A stretch of DNA of 64,000 nucleotides from Rhexocercosporidium sp. MPI-PUGE-AT-0058 (GCA_020746875.1 JAGTJL010000011.1:1054001-1118000); one strand, 5' to 3'; positions 49,536-61,478 are shown, counted from the first letter of the stretch. A program made the numbers and translations. Notes: generated by a model not told the origin, from the sequence alone.

Positions 49536-52500
49536 TTTGATGATTGAGAGGGATATCGAGTGTTGGATTGGATGCGACAAGGTACTGTATGTAGATATGT
49601 ATGGAGATCGAGAGGGACCGTGGTTGATCAGATCAGATCAGATGTTTCGAGGACGGAAATTGGTTGTTTCTGTTTGTCGCAAAGGATCGCAGAGTAGGAA
49701 GTCAAGATGTGTGTGTGCGTGGACGAGACAATAGGACGAGCGTGCGGTTGTTTGAAGCTATTGCGTAGGTTCGGACAATAGGATCAGGATCGGGGGGGCT
49801 CGTGTGGCGGAGGGGAACGACTGTGCGATAAAACTCAGTGAGTGTGATGAATACGCGGTATTCCGATATGGTGCTTTGTAGCAGTATTTGTAGATGATAG
49901 ATGAGGTGAGGATCGAATCTTTCAAAGACGAGAATAGACTTTGCCAACGAAGTCTGGTGGTGAGATGTGTGTGTGTGTGTAGGTGAGAGTGTGAGAGTGA
50001 GAGTGTGAGTGAGTGAGCGAGGGTTGTTGGTGAAGTAGAGAGAGGAAGAGGAGGATGGCCGGGTGAAATGAGGGAGATGAGTAGTGGTGGAGCGTGAGGA
50101 AGAAAGTGGAGATTATTTCGGGCTGGAAGCGTCCAAGAGACTGGGCGAGGAGGGAAGGAACGAAGGAGGGAAGGCGAGGGAAGGATGATAGGCGGCGGCA
50201 GGAGCGTTGGTCGGGTCTGATAGTCGGTTGGGTCGGGGGTCAGGGCGGGTAAGTGAGTGGGCAAGTGGTGGTAGTAGTAGTAGTAGTAGTGGTGGCCAGC
50301 ACAGCGAGCGAGCGAGTAATGACAACAAACAGAGACAAGAGACTAATGAAGTCAAAGAGAGACAACAACAGGTCAACTGTCTGCCAACAAACAAGCAAGC
50401 AAGCAAACGAACAACACCACAAACGGATTAACAATTAGAGTAGGTGGGGAGAGTAATACGAAGGAGGGGAAAGAGAAGAAGAAGAAGAAGATTAGAAGCA
50501 GATCAGAAACAGGATATCCTGTCAAGTAAGTCATATCAAGTAGATCATGAGATGAACTCCCTCTCCCATTCACTCCCCCTCCTCCCTCCCCTTCAAACTG
50601 ACAGTCGAAACGCATGAAGTCAAGGACTATCTATCTGTCTGTCTGTCTGCACTCTACTCGCCACTCTAGCATACATCATCGTCTCCCCTCCCTAATCCTC
50701 CTCTCTTCAGGCTGTACAGTACATCTCATCCTCCAGGCCATCTATCAGGCCCTCATCATCTCCTTAAAATACACCCCAAAGTCCCCCGACATCCTTCTCA
50801 CTCAAAAATAACCCTCACCCCTCCCACTCTCTCCCTTCCTCACTCACTCACTCCTCACACAGCCCAAGCCCAACACCCGGGTCGCTTATCGTCACACTGC
50901 AATCTTAAAATTGCCCTCCCTTATCCCTGACCCCTGCCAACCTATCCGATCCCTGCCCTGATCCACCCAATCCATCCAATCCCCATCCAATCCCTACCCA
51001 GATCCACCCAATCCGCCCAACCCTTCCTTCCTCCCCCAGTCCTCCCGAAACGGGGCCGTGTCTCACTGGCCACGCTGGATGTTCCCCATCCCTGCAGCCA
51101 AGTGCGGGTTCCTGAGCTAGTTCCACTCGTTCCACTTGTTCCTGAGATGGAGGCTTGGCGGAGGGCATGGTTGGCATGGGATGGATGGATGGTTGGTGTG
51201 GATAAGCAGTGTGGATAAAAAAAGTGTGGGCTCGTGCGTGAGGGATAAAATATCTGCTTGCACTAGAAACACTAGAACGCTGCTGTGTGAAAAATTGTGC
51301 AAATTCCTTTTTGCTGGGAGGAGGATTCTGTTAGGTGCATGCATCCATTATTGTTGGGAGGGCGATTATCTAATCGCCGATGAGTGAGTGCCGGGTCTGG
51401 CCACTGCTTTTACTTATCGCTTTGGAGAGATACAGCACAGTACTGTACAGGTGGGTCCGGTAAATGAACGCATCGTGCTATCTCGCTGTGATCGATCGTA
51501 TGAACTCTTCATTTCTCCCGCTCTGATTCAGCGGTCAAGGAATATCTTGACGATAGCACCCCAAGCACAGAACCAGGGGCAGAAAAGAAAAGAAGAAAAG
51601 GCAACAAGGCGCCAAGGAAAGGGAAAGGTTGAGAGCAAATGTCTCAAAAACACAACAGTCCATACGGAGTAGCTAGATACCTAGGTACCTCACCGTGATG
51701 ATCCCCACCTCACCGTGATGATCCCCACCACCACCTCACCATCCTTCGCGCCACGTGTGAATCAACCATCTGCAGGCCGACAATCACTGCATAGAGATCT
51801 ACCCTACTACTGTACAGTCATGTCCTGTACTATCCTCCGTAAGGTAAGGAATGTCTTATACCCACCGCTCTCTTCCGCGAAACTCTCTCTTGCGCCGAAA
51901 AACTCTCTTTGCAGTCAGTCAGTCAGTCCGCAGACCAGACAACGCAGCACTGCATTACTGTACCGTACCGTACCTCCCGGCTCGCCTTCCGACGAAAAAC
52001 CAACGGCAACGCATTGCATATCACATCACATTACACCAGTATAGGATTCCGAACCAATCAACCAACCTACTGTAACCGGCCCACCAGGCCAGCCAGGTCT
52101 CTGGAAGGGATGCCAATACTGTAGTACGAGTACTGTACGGAGTGCAAGTTGTGTCGCCATCCACGCGAGCGCTATTCACTCTGTGTAATTAATATCATTT
52201 AATTGATTGATTAATCGCCGGGACTGTACTCCGTAGATGGATGGATGGAGAGTTGAATGGATCACTTGATCATTCAGCAAATTGCGACGATTACTCGCTT
52301 CCATGTTGAGGAGATGAGTGCGTTGGTGCGCGTGTAGCGGTTTTTTGATTGGACGAGAAGACGTAGATAGGGGGTGTTTGATGAATCGCCCTGCGGTCGC
52401 TTATCTGGGCGTTTGTATTGTTTGTATTGTACTGTAAGGGGGGTTTTCGTTATTGAGTTGACTGGATCTCCTTTTGTTCTTCTTTTTCCCCCCTTTTCCT

Positions 52501-53931
52501 TTGGAATTAATCACTGGGGAGGAATGAAATGGAACAGCTTCTCGGTTGTACTCACCCACTCGCTCGCTCAATATCTACATCCCTCGTACGGTCGTACGAC
52601 CTATCGACTGTCATTCCTCATCTCATCTCCTTGACATGTCCCTGCTTGCTTTGCACTACAAGACACAGGAACGTACCAATCCATTCCAAGAAATTCCCAC
52701 CTCGACCAAATTGACAGCCGGTCTCTTCACCGGCCCGCTACCAAAAGTACCTGTGTACCTGTACTCGCACAGCTCCAACATGTGATTCTAAAATAAAACA
52801 AAGACAAGACGAGACGAGACGAGATGGAATGAAACGAAACGAAACCAACGGAAGTAACAGGAAACAAACAAAACTGTAGCCGACCAGACCCGACCCAACG
52901 AGACCAGCAAGCGACCCGACCTCACCAGAATTATGACCAGCAGATATTGAAACAACACCACGCGCTCGCTTGCCGTCACTCAGGAAGTAAAAAACATCGG
53001 GTAAGTCAATGTACTCCGTAGGGTAGCGGTAGGCATTTCCAAAGTCCAACCAACCGCCCCAACACAACCGCAAGCGAATCGTCCTCTATCGTGTACTGTA
53101 CCTTCCACTGTATTTTGCAATTTCTTATCATCATCCCGCAAACCTCTTCTTCACCCTCCTCCCCTCCCCTCCTTATCCTATCAAACCCCTCAAAAATCCC
53201 TCCCTTCTCCCCTCCCCTCCACACCCCAAAATCCGCAACGCGCAAAGTTTGATCACCCCAAACAAGCCTCAGACCCTGCACGCCCATCGGTCTCTCTCCG
53301 CCCAGAGCGCACGTCACAAATTTCCCCATCGCGAAGTGAAAGTTCGGGCTCAAACGCGCGATGCTTCATCTTTTTCGGTTGAGTGCCGCTGGGGTGGAGG
53401 ACGAGGCGAGGCGAGGCGAGCTGCGAGGTGGTGAGGTGGTTCGTGCGAGGTTCCTTGTTGGTGATGTTGCCTGCGTGCCTGGATGCGCGGCGGCGTGGTA
53501 GGGAGGGGAGGGAGGTTAAACGTGGAACTCTGTTTTCCTTGCCTTCAAAATTTGACTTCGGATTAGAATGAGGGGAAGATAAGAGAGGCGGGATGATTCA
53601 GATTGTACTGTCCTGTATTGGACAGTACTGTACGTTTGATGCGCGGCCTTGGGATGAGTTGAGTTAGAGATGAATTGAGAAAGGGGTGAAGCACGTGATA
53701 TTCTCCACATCTCCAAGTTTTGACTTTTGCGCCTTCGCAAGACGTAAGACGCAAGACGGAAGAGGAGAGGAAACGCTCTCCTGTGCTCACGGGTGGAAAC
53801 CCGCATTTCTAAGTACGAAATCATCTTGAATCTCTTACGCAGCCATGGGAGATCGTGAGAAAGGCACACCTACAGGCTTAGTGGTCTGCACGTGACATTT
53901 AAAGATCTCCCGTCATTTCCATCCGCATGCC
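49536..53931. other. Long gene-free region rich in simple repeats
   Basis: About 4.4 kb of balanced DNA with no supportable gene. It holds a TG/GAGTGT-rich patch (49965-50025), (TAG)n at about 50271-50290, (AAG)n at about 50475-50492, TCTG repeats (50630-50650), GGATGGATGG patches (51178-51195 and 52237-52250), a 20-bp unit CCTCACCGTGATGATCCCCA in tandem (about 51689-51729) and CAGT repeats (about 51912-51930). Many copies of GTACTGTAC, TACTGTAC and CTGTACAG occur between 51430 and 53630. The first kilobase is likely the promoter and leader of the GPI-protein gene. Confidence 0.5.
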
Positions 53932-54186
53932 ATGTCTCATCTCTCCCAGGCTTATTCTGCCTTATCTGCGTACAAGCGAGGATCATCAAACCGTCGATCT
54001 GGAAAGACACGGGGAAGAAGTCTAAAGAAGAAGCCTAGAAAAGAAACACCGAGGAGAGTAGAGGAGAAGCAGCCAAGAAGGACGTTTGTGGAGATTGTTC
54101 TTTATGCGTTCTGTTCTTATCATCTTGAACAGCAGCGTTTCAAAGCAGCGCGGCCTCACTGTACAGTATATGCGAGGCAAGTCTAG
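53932..54186 (+). CDS. Possible small basic protein, 84 aa (doubtful)
   Basis: An ATG-initiated frame of 84 codons with a Lys/Arg-rich middle (RSLKKKPRKETPRR) resembling a nuclear-localisation segment. No domain, signal peptide or family was recognised and there is no upstream signal to support it. It is the most gene-like frame in a 5-kb gene-free stretch but may be chance. Confidence 0.15.
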   Translation: MSHLSQAYSALSAYKRGSSNRRSGKTRGRSLKKKPRKETPRRVEEKQPRRTFVEIVLYAFCSYHLEQQRFKAARPHCTVYARQV

Positions 54187-54189
54187 AGG

Positions 54190-55823
54190 TGGCCGTGGGG
54201 TACATCTCCTTGTTTACCACAACTTGAGGGAGATTGAACGCAAAATATTATGGCCTTAAAAAGGTTACTGTATAATATAGTGAAAATGGATCTTGTGTTG
54301 CTGGGGATAATCCGAAAAAGATTTAAATTTTACTGAATAAGAAGGGCTCTTTGAGTTACGTAAGGGGCGGTGGATTGATTAGGGTATCTCATATACTAGT
54401 TAATACTCTGGTGATTTTAAGGGTGTGAAATGGAGATGGTAACGTCCCACCCTGTCAGATGGAGTTCACGGTAGGCAAAGTTTCGTAGAGGTTCAGGGAA
54501 AATATATCCAAAGAACTAATCTCTGGCCTTCGAAGAAATCCAAAAGAGAAGCGTATATATAGAAGGGGTTACCCGTGAGGGGAGTCAAAACGCCGGCGTG
54601 ACTAGAATTACAAGTAAGACTAATTCTACTTATGCCGAGAAGCCTCGGCCCCCTTATGTTACGGGCCCGATCCCATACTGATAGAATGGATGAGCGTGCA
54701 CATGACACACCCCACCATTCCGCCCGCCTTTTATGCCAAAAATCGCGATTTTAAGGTATTAATATCTTTATAACTAATTAATAAAACTTATAATCTTTTT
54801 ATATTCGTATGTATTAGCTCGTCTTAACTAATATTACAAAGGCAAATGTAATTTGGATTATAAGTTATTACGTAATATTAAATTTAAGTTTTTATACACA
54901 AAAAACACTAAAATTCACTTATTAATAATTTTTTTTTAATAATTAATATAATTTTATAAAACTGAAACTACGTAAATACTATATATATATCTTAAACTTT
55001 TAAGAATTTTAAAGTAATTGTATTAGTAGTTGTGTTTTAATTAAGTAATTAAATTCTTTATACAAATTATTTATATAGTGCTTTATACTTTACTTAATTA
55101 TAAAATTATTATTAATAGAATTAACTTAAAACTCAAGAATCTTAAAATGCTATAAAACATACACCTTAATTATAAGTTTTAAAGTTTTATATTAATAATT
55201 GTGGAAGTTATTAAGAAAATAAGAAAAATCAATTTCAAATTAAATTTGTATAAAAGAAATTTCTTAGACTTTCAAATACTTAGTTTGTGATATTACAAAT
55301 CTTTAGTTTGAGCTTATTATATTAATAAATAATAAAAATATGAATTATTAAAATTAGTGAGTTTTAGTGTAAAAAGGGTGGCGGAATGGTGGGGTGAGAC
55401 GTTAGCTGGTTTGATTATATTACTCCTTGTCACTACTAGTTATTGGCTGGCCTTTATTACGTACGAGGTAATAGCAGTGTCTTCTTTTATTCATGAACTT
55501 ATTTGGGGATCATTTGGTGAGAGTTCTTTAGTGTTACATTTAACAATTACCGCTTGTATATAACTATAATGCAAATCTCACAGACTTTATGCGATTGTTG
55601 GAATCTCTTGCAATGCTGAAGTGAATTCATGCCTCTGATTATGAACTGATCGTTATCGACGCCCTAGCTACCGAGGTATTGTAAGATAAACTCTTCATAT
55701 ATTATAGAAGGAAGCTAAAATGGAAAGTTCAAAAGCGTATGCTAACACCGCAATCAGACGAAGCATCAGAGTAAAGGTATCGACACTACCAAACGGGCAA
55801 CGAAGTTAATTCTTCGGGCCTGA
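54190..55823. other. Gene-free region, AT-rich from 54730 to 55350
   Basis: 54430-54720 has a TATATATAG box and GC-rich edges (TAACGTCCCACCC at 54440; CACACCCCACCATTCC at 54706) like an LTR, but no matching ends or duplication were found. 54730-55350 is strongly AT-rich without readable domains. 55357-55563 is open and hydrophobic but has no ATG. 55600-55823 is the 3' flank of the CorA-like gene. Confidence 0.4.
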
Positions 55824-57569
55824 CTAGTATCTGATCTCCGGAACTAACTCAATCGAAGTCAGTCTCACCCTAGGCCGCACTCTCGTTTGAAGAAAGAGGC
55901 CTCTCAGAAAAAGGCCCGGATATGCAGGCATGAATCTTGTCAATGTCTGTGGTGACAGCAGGAGCACAGTAGATAGGACCAGAACCAGGAGGGAAAATGC
56001 GGAGATGAACCAAAGTCGCAGGTGCACCGTGCCAACTCCGAACTGCTCCACGTTCATGCTGAACACGGACGCCATCAAGGCAAACGGCAAGAGTATGGTC
56101 GTCAGGACAGTGATGATCATTATGTTTTGAGAATCGTGCAGTGTTTGTTGTGCTAGCTCCTTCGATTGTTCTGCAATGGCTGAGTTCGTGAGGATGGTCG
56201 TGACGTCCATGCATAACCTCGATAGTGATATTGCATCGTCCAAAAGAGACTCAAAATCTTTCAGAGTGGTGTTGATAGCAACGTCCAGCACCGAGTTATT
56301 CTTATCCGCAGTCCGAGGCCACGTCGGCCCACCCCGATCTTTAATAACCACGATATTCTGCTTCAGTCTCTGGATGTGTTCCTGCAGAGAAACTGCCATG
56401 GATTGGAGAAGCTCAACTGTTGTTTTTAGTGGTACGTCGGGACCCTCCATCTGATCATTGATTTGAGACGAAATCATGTTAAGAAATTGGCGCTCAGAGT
56501 TGGCAGAGAATTCGAACAGGTCCAGGACCGAAAAGAACGGATCTGGCTCCACTTCCATCTCTGATGGGATAGGTTTGCTGTATTGGAAAGGAAGGATTCT
56601 CGAGCTCTGGCCCCAGGTCTCGTTATGAGCAGCGACAGGAGCATCACTTTCGGTAGCGATGGAGAACATGTCTGACATAATATTTTCACGCCGGCGGTGG
56701 ACATGAGGAAGCAAATAGCCTTTATCCCTGAGAAATTCAAGTGGAGTGGTAACAAGCGAGGTACCAGGGTCCATCCAAACGACGACTGCAGGGGTTAGTT
56801 GTATTCATGCTTGCGATCTGGAGTATTACTTGCCTGTCCACTTATCATCTCCTGTCCTAGCGAGGCAGATAGAAATATCTTGCTCGATGGCAAAACTACC
56901 TTTACCAAAAATCGAGAATTTCCTCACTATCGAGTCACCTATTGGAAGTCCTATACCCTTCGTTCGCTCGCGGTAATACGAGGCCATTGACTCAGATTTC
57001 CATCTCCTGCTCTTCTGCAAATCTTCAGAGCTTGTCAACACGCCGAGGCTCGTCAAACGAAGCTTAAAGACCTTTGCCGATGATGGGATGGTGGGAATGC
57101 TGTAGGTATCGCTATAGCTCAAGAAATCTAGGTGGGCGTTGAAGAACTCAGGATCGACACAACACTCCGCTCCAACCGCGGCCAGCCAGTTAGGGGTTGA
57201 GAATCCTCTGAGGAAGACGAGCGACCCAGAGGAGATATGACGTTGGGTTTGCTTGACCCAGTTGAAGCCAGCGGGATCTCTGAACGAGGAGACAAAAGAC
57301 CTCTGGCCCCCCGCAAATTCGTACAGTGTTGCATGCACATTGTCTTCTGGACTGGCGCAAGCTGGAGCCCAGAGATTGACCTGCGAGCTGTTCCCTTGCG
57401 CGCTTTTTAGATATTGTGCAAGGTTCTGATAGTTCGTACCAGAGTGAATAGACATCGATTCTCCTCCCATGGACAATCGTGACACCGCTTCGATGTATTG
57501 TGGTGGAGTTAACATTTCTCGTCCAGTATCTATCTGTTTATTAGTAAAGCCTGCTCCACACTTATTCAT
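55824..57569 (-). CDS. CorA-like two-helix membrane protein, fungal type (565 aa; join 57569..56834, 56785..55824)
   Basis: Two exons joined by a 48-bp intron with donor CAG|GCAAGT and acceptor CTGCAG, a GC-AG intron; no GT donor keeps the frame (reading KWTVVVWMDPG across the join). The N-terminal half has the pattern common in fungal CorA-like proteins: YIEAVSRL, LVFLRGFSTPNWLAAVG, DPEFFNAHLDFLSYSDTYSI and PTIPSSAKV. The C-terminal end has two membrane segments (about 467-488 and 503-524). The CorA family signature GMN is replaced here by SMN at 488-490, just after the first helix, so magnesium transport should not be assumed. The start is uncertain: the ATG at 57567-57569 overlaps the stop of the upstream gene by ATGA, and a later ATG (MLTPPQYIEAV) at 57512 is equally possible. 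Confidence 0.75.
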
Positions 57570-59049
57570 AATGAAGGATTCTTACGTATGAGAGACGTCA
57601 AGGTTGGGAGCGAAACTTCTTTGCCTAGCCTTTCTTTGATGTCGTTGAATACATCAGAAATCTGTATCATATATATCCGATGTAAGGTCGAATCGCCTGC
57701 TACGACGTGCCCGATCAGCTGGCCTGACGCAGCATCAGTGACCCAGGAGCCACAATCTCCAAATACTTAATTCAGTCAGTCGGTGGGAGTTCGAAATAAA
57801 CAAGAAAACATCTACGCGGGTTTGAGTAACTTACCAATATCTTGTTGAACTTGTACAGGCCACATTTTCTGGTACGCCGTCGAACCCGCCAAGTTGATGA
57901 AGTATGGATTCTTGATGATAGTTCCAGACAGGACTCCACTTTTACCTGTTGCAATCCAAACGTTGACTTCACAAACCTCCTCCGCCACCATTTCTGGGTA
58001 CAAGAATTGCTCACCGCTAGAGATGGTGCAGGGCAGGTTTATTCTATTTGGTATCTTGTAGCGAGGGTCGGAAATGAGAAAGATTCCATAATGCAGACCG
58101 TTTTGGGTAGATACATTCACTACCTCCCCGATAGCGTAAGGTTTTGATGAAGAGCTTTTTCCTTCGAAGTTTCGCTGCGACTTTAACGTTGAGGATGCTG
58201 CATCCCACTTTTGTGGTAGCAGCTGTGAGATTCGTGAAGAGTTGTATGACATAGTCTTACGCAAGTCTCGGACTGAGGAGTGAGGGGTTCGGAGAGATAG
58301 AGAGGTCCGCAAAGAAACGTTTGCTGAGTGAAGCAAATTTGTCAGCTCAACACATCAGGAGAGGATGCTCCAAACTTACCTGAGCTTGTAGCATCGCTAT
58401 CATCATCGAATCTCAGGTCTCCATGTTTGCAAAGTATGCTGTCTGAATCGGAATCGCCGTCTAGCCGTGGGTGGAGCGCGATGATACCGTAATATGAATC
58501 GCCTACCAGGATCACACCTCCAAGAGTTGTCTCGTTATCGTCTCCTATGGAAACAAGGGCACCGCAGACATCGATCGGAATTCCCCTAGCATAAACCGTA
58601 GCCCCAATAACAACCGTTTCTTCCATATCGGGAAGCCAGTTATCTTCCGCGTCTAGTTGAGGCCCCATGGGGACAGCAGGCATTCGATCCATGCTGTTGA
58701 GTGTAAAGCCAGGAAATTCGCCTAAAATATCGTGCTTTTTGATCAGTTTGATGACTTTGGTCCGAAACTTCGCGCTCTTGCAAGTGAAGATGATAGTAGG
58801 CCTGGCGCTTTGAGCGTCCTTTCCTACCATCCAAAGATGGAAGCTGTATGTGCGAGCTATCTCCTCTCCTTCTTCAAGGTGGTCTTTATGCGTCTCCAAC
58901 AGCTTACTGATAGCTTGAAAGATCTGGTTCTCAAACTTGTCGAGTGCTGGCCCTGTTGCCTCCCAAATTGTTTTTCGTTTGATTATAGCGCTGATTTGTC
59001 CGATAGAGAGCTGGGGGTCGTGCCAGGCAGCAGTCGCAGCCGTTGGCAT
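57566..59049 (-). CDS. Trypsin-fold-like protein with GDCGSW nucleophile motif (452 aa; join 59049..58380, 58323..57835, 57765..57566)
   Basis: Three exons with GT-AG introns of 56 and 69 bp keep the frame. Residues about 80-120 (RPTIIFTCKSAKFRTKVIKL) resemble the N-terminal region of a fungal family that precedes a degenerate S1-type peptidase. TLGGVILVGDSYYGIIALH (175-193) is where the catalytic His is expected (His193), and FGDCGSWVTDAASGQLIGHV starts at 388: the usual GDSG is GDCG, putting Cys391 at the nucleophile position. A chymotrypsin-like fold with Cys, or an inactive one, is possible. No signal peptide is seen. The stop at 57566-57568 overlaps the next gene's ATG; the two could be one gene joined by an intron (see findings). 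The start is uncertain. Confidence 0.65.
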
Positions 59050-59410
59050 CTGTTCAATATGCTGCGCCGACGAACATGTGTCGTCGCCGCATGAATGTCG
59101 GTTGATGTTTCTAGGTAGAAGTCAACAGCAATTCTGAGGCTTTGAAAGTTTTCATGGCGATTCCGACGAGTCTTATCCAAGATGCAGTGCTCCTCAATTC
59201 GCGCGCAAAACCAATTGTATCGAGAGGGCTGTGTCTACGCCCGACGACGGTGACAGAAGAAGCCACTGTAGCTGCGAAGCCCCACAAAAAGCCTCAGCTG
59301 AAATACTGATCGGAATACGCCTGACCGCAAATAGACACCAGCAGAAGTTGATCAGGCTACGTATGAATCAATTCCTTCTCTAAGATGGTCCTCTATCTTT
59401 CATTTCGTGT
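59050..59410. promoter_or_regulatory. Divergent intergenic region, likely shared promoter
   Basis: 361 bp separate the minus-strand protease-like gene and the plus-strand membrane-anchored gene. A short minus-strand frame at 58983-59180 is probably leader or a missed first exon of the protease-like gene: an AG acceptor candidate (ACCTAG) occurs at about 59111. No TATA box was picked out. Confidence 0.35.
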
Positions 59411-60535
59411 ATGTCGATCTACTTCTTTGCAATGAACACCGCCACGAGCCTCCAGCAAATCGGGCTGCGGAGGCTGTCGGATCCTCCGACTGACCCAGCC
59501 GAACGTCGAGTCCTCATGGGGGGCATACTGGGCATTGACATAGATGGTGAAATGTATGGCCAGCCTGATAGTTTTGCAGCATATTTTGCCTCATGGTTCG
59601 ATGATCAATGCAGCGATTGCACAGGATCCATCTCGAAGATGACAATTGCTAGCATGTTGGAGATTATCAATCTGGTCAGAAGTGCGATGGAGAGTCGGCA
59701 GTCGATACACGACAAAGTTCTTCAGACTCATCAACCTAATTTCGAAGAGGACGAGGTAGAATATGCCATCACGTTGGCTGCTCGACTATGGTCAGCGTCC
59801 TACATTGATGCGTCACGGCCGCCTTTTAGCACCGGCCAGACAATAGAATGGACTGCTGGCCCATTGCCAAACCGACTTGCTCAACACTTCCAGCCTTCTT
59901 CGCTGGAAAAGGGAAAGCTACCTAGCTTCTTCACCGCCAAGAAGCTGGACAAGATCGGGGGAATCAAGATCCAATTAACTGGTAACCTTCTTGACCACCT
60001 GAAGATGACTTCTGACGATACTGCTGTTTACATTTTTCATCAAGTGTCATTCTTGGGGCATCATGTATATCCCAACTGGTAAGTCACAGCCTCGGTCGTG
60101 AAGTAAGATGAGAAAATGACTAAATGTAGCACCGGATTACCGAAAGAGCTGGTGGAAGAGACTATTCGTACTCTTGCTTTGCTATTACCTGGCAGTAATG
60201 GGCGACCAAACAAATGGTATGAGAAGAGAAGAAAAGGCCACGAACATGAACTCGATCCTGTGGCTGGTACATGCGGGTTCCTCAATGCTTCGAATCGACG
60301 GCTCGAGAATTTCAAGTACTGGGGGTTGCGACTAGCCATATTGAAACAGGCATTCGACGACTCGGAGCCAAAGAATTTCTGGCATTGGTGGCGAGATGAT
60401 CGCAAGAAAGTGCAATGGTACACATTCTGGATCGCGGTCCTTGTGTTGGTCTTGACTGTCGTTTTCGGGCTCATTCAATCGGTAGCGGGTGTTGTGCAAA
60501 CGGTGGTAACTGTGAAATCAGCAAATCACAGCTGA
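59411..60535 (+). CDS. Fungal-specific protein with C-terminal membrane anchor (357 aa; join 59411..60078, 60130..60535)
   Basis: A 51-bp intron (GTAAGT...TGTAG) joins the exons in frame. The protein is soluble for about 315 residues, then has one hydrophobic helix at about 320-341 (YTFWIAVLVLVLTVVFGLIQ) and a short tail. The block FKYWGLRLAILKQAFDDSEP followed by WWRDDRKKVQWYTFW is a pattern I know from uncharacterised ascomycete proteins ending VQWYTFW...LTVFFGLVQ; none has a known activity. IFHQVSFLGHH near residue 210 belongs to the same family pattern. An alternative start is the ATG at 59432. It is divergent from the protease-like and CorA-like pair, so the three genes may be one accessory neighbourhood. 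No defects seen. Confidence 0.75.
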
Positions 60536-61124
60536 AACTTAACACAGGAAAGAAGTTGATGTTCAACAGAGCTCACATTATTTTCCTTCCTCGCAACGTG
60601 TTGTTGATCTGCTTCCGCATCCTTTCGTGCCTAGAATCGAAGCACGCTTTTCCAAGTCCCAGGACATTCTCACCATTTCCTAGTGATCGATTACGAACAC
60701 ACCTTGTGAGGAATACAAGAAGAACAAGGAACTCGGACTCAAGAGACTCAAGAGAAATCTTTGCAAGCAGCCTAAATGCGGTCTGCACGCTCTAAAGGAG
60801 AAGGCGCCTATTGGCCAGCTGTGGCTTGGTCTAAAGAGGCAATACTCCTGACGATTCCAATGCGACTGCCACAAGAACTGTCACTGGGGAGAGACGACGA
60901 GATGCAGTCAATTCTCTCTTTCCTATCAGCTGCGATGCTTTCAATATGTTCTGTTCACGCCGCATCATTGCTGCTGTGTCCTTGGTCCACTCGCTTAAGT
61001 TGGTGACCGGCTCGGTGGACTACACAGCTACCAGCTGTGTATAAGTAGTCAAGTATCCGGTCTTTGTAATCGAGAAGTCCCAGGCATTCTTGGGGATCGC
61101 ACCTGTCTTTTCACATATCTCAGA
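60536..61124. other. Gene-free interval
   Basis: Balanced composition. 3' flank of the membrane-anchored gene and 5' flank of the GH92 remnant. Repeated GACTCAAGAGACTCAAGAG at about 60736-60753 is a short tandem. No gene is supported. Confidence 0.4.
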
Positions 61125-61458
61125 ATGTTACGAGTTACACTTCTTGTGTCGCTTCTGGCTGTTACATCTGTTGCCTAAACCACGGATTACAGTCAATATG
61201 TCAATGTCTTGTGGGTTTGCCTATGCTATTACTTACTCGCCATCTGACGTATTTAGTACCGGAACCGAAGGTGGGGGCAACAACTTCCCAGGTGTTGCTC
61301 GCCCCTTTAGTATAGTGAAGCTAGGACTAGATCTTTTGGTCTCTGGCATCGATTCCTACAGTGGCTATCTTCCTAATGGAAACTTTTCGGGATTCAGTAT
61401 GATGCATGAGCCAGGTATAGGAGGTGCCCCTAAGTATTCATATCAGGAGAGATCGTAA
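61125..61458 (+). pseudogene. Truncated GH92 alpha-mannosidase N-terminus
   Basis: ATG 61125 starts a signal peptide MLRVTLLVSLLAVTSVA; codon 18 is TAA (61176-61178), where CAA fits. The frame continues TTDYSQYVNV, then a 46-bp intron (61211-61256, GTGGGT...TTTAG) leads to FTGTEGGGNNFPGVARPF, IDSYSGYLPNGNFSGFSMMH and GGAPKYS, the conserved N-terminal block of secreted fungal GH92 mannosidases. The frame then reads YQERS-stop at 61458 and the rest of the gene (normally over 700 residues) is absent; decayed transposon DNA follows directly. The gene was cut, probably with the insertion next to it, and also has a CAA-to-TAA type change. Confidence 0.8.
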
Positions 61459-61478
61459 GGTATAGAAATAATAGAATT

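Noticed and set aside
49758..50264. 168-aa Pro/Ser/Leu-rich minus frame upstream of the GPI-protein gene
   Set aside because: Reflects the CT-rich leader; several overlapping frames are open in the same low-complexity sequence.
54437..54717. Possible solo LTR with TATATATAG box
   Set aside because: TGGT...ACCA-like edges can be drawn, but no target duplication and no second copy in the window; boundaries are arbitrary.
55357..55563. Hydrophobic 68-aa plus frame
   Set aside because: Starts without ATG at the edge of an AT-rich block, no signal of expression or family; too weak to call.
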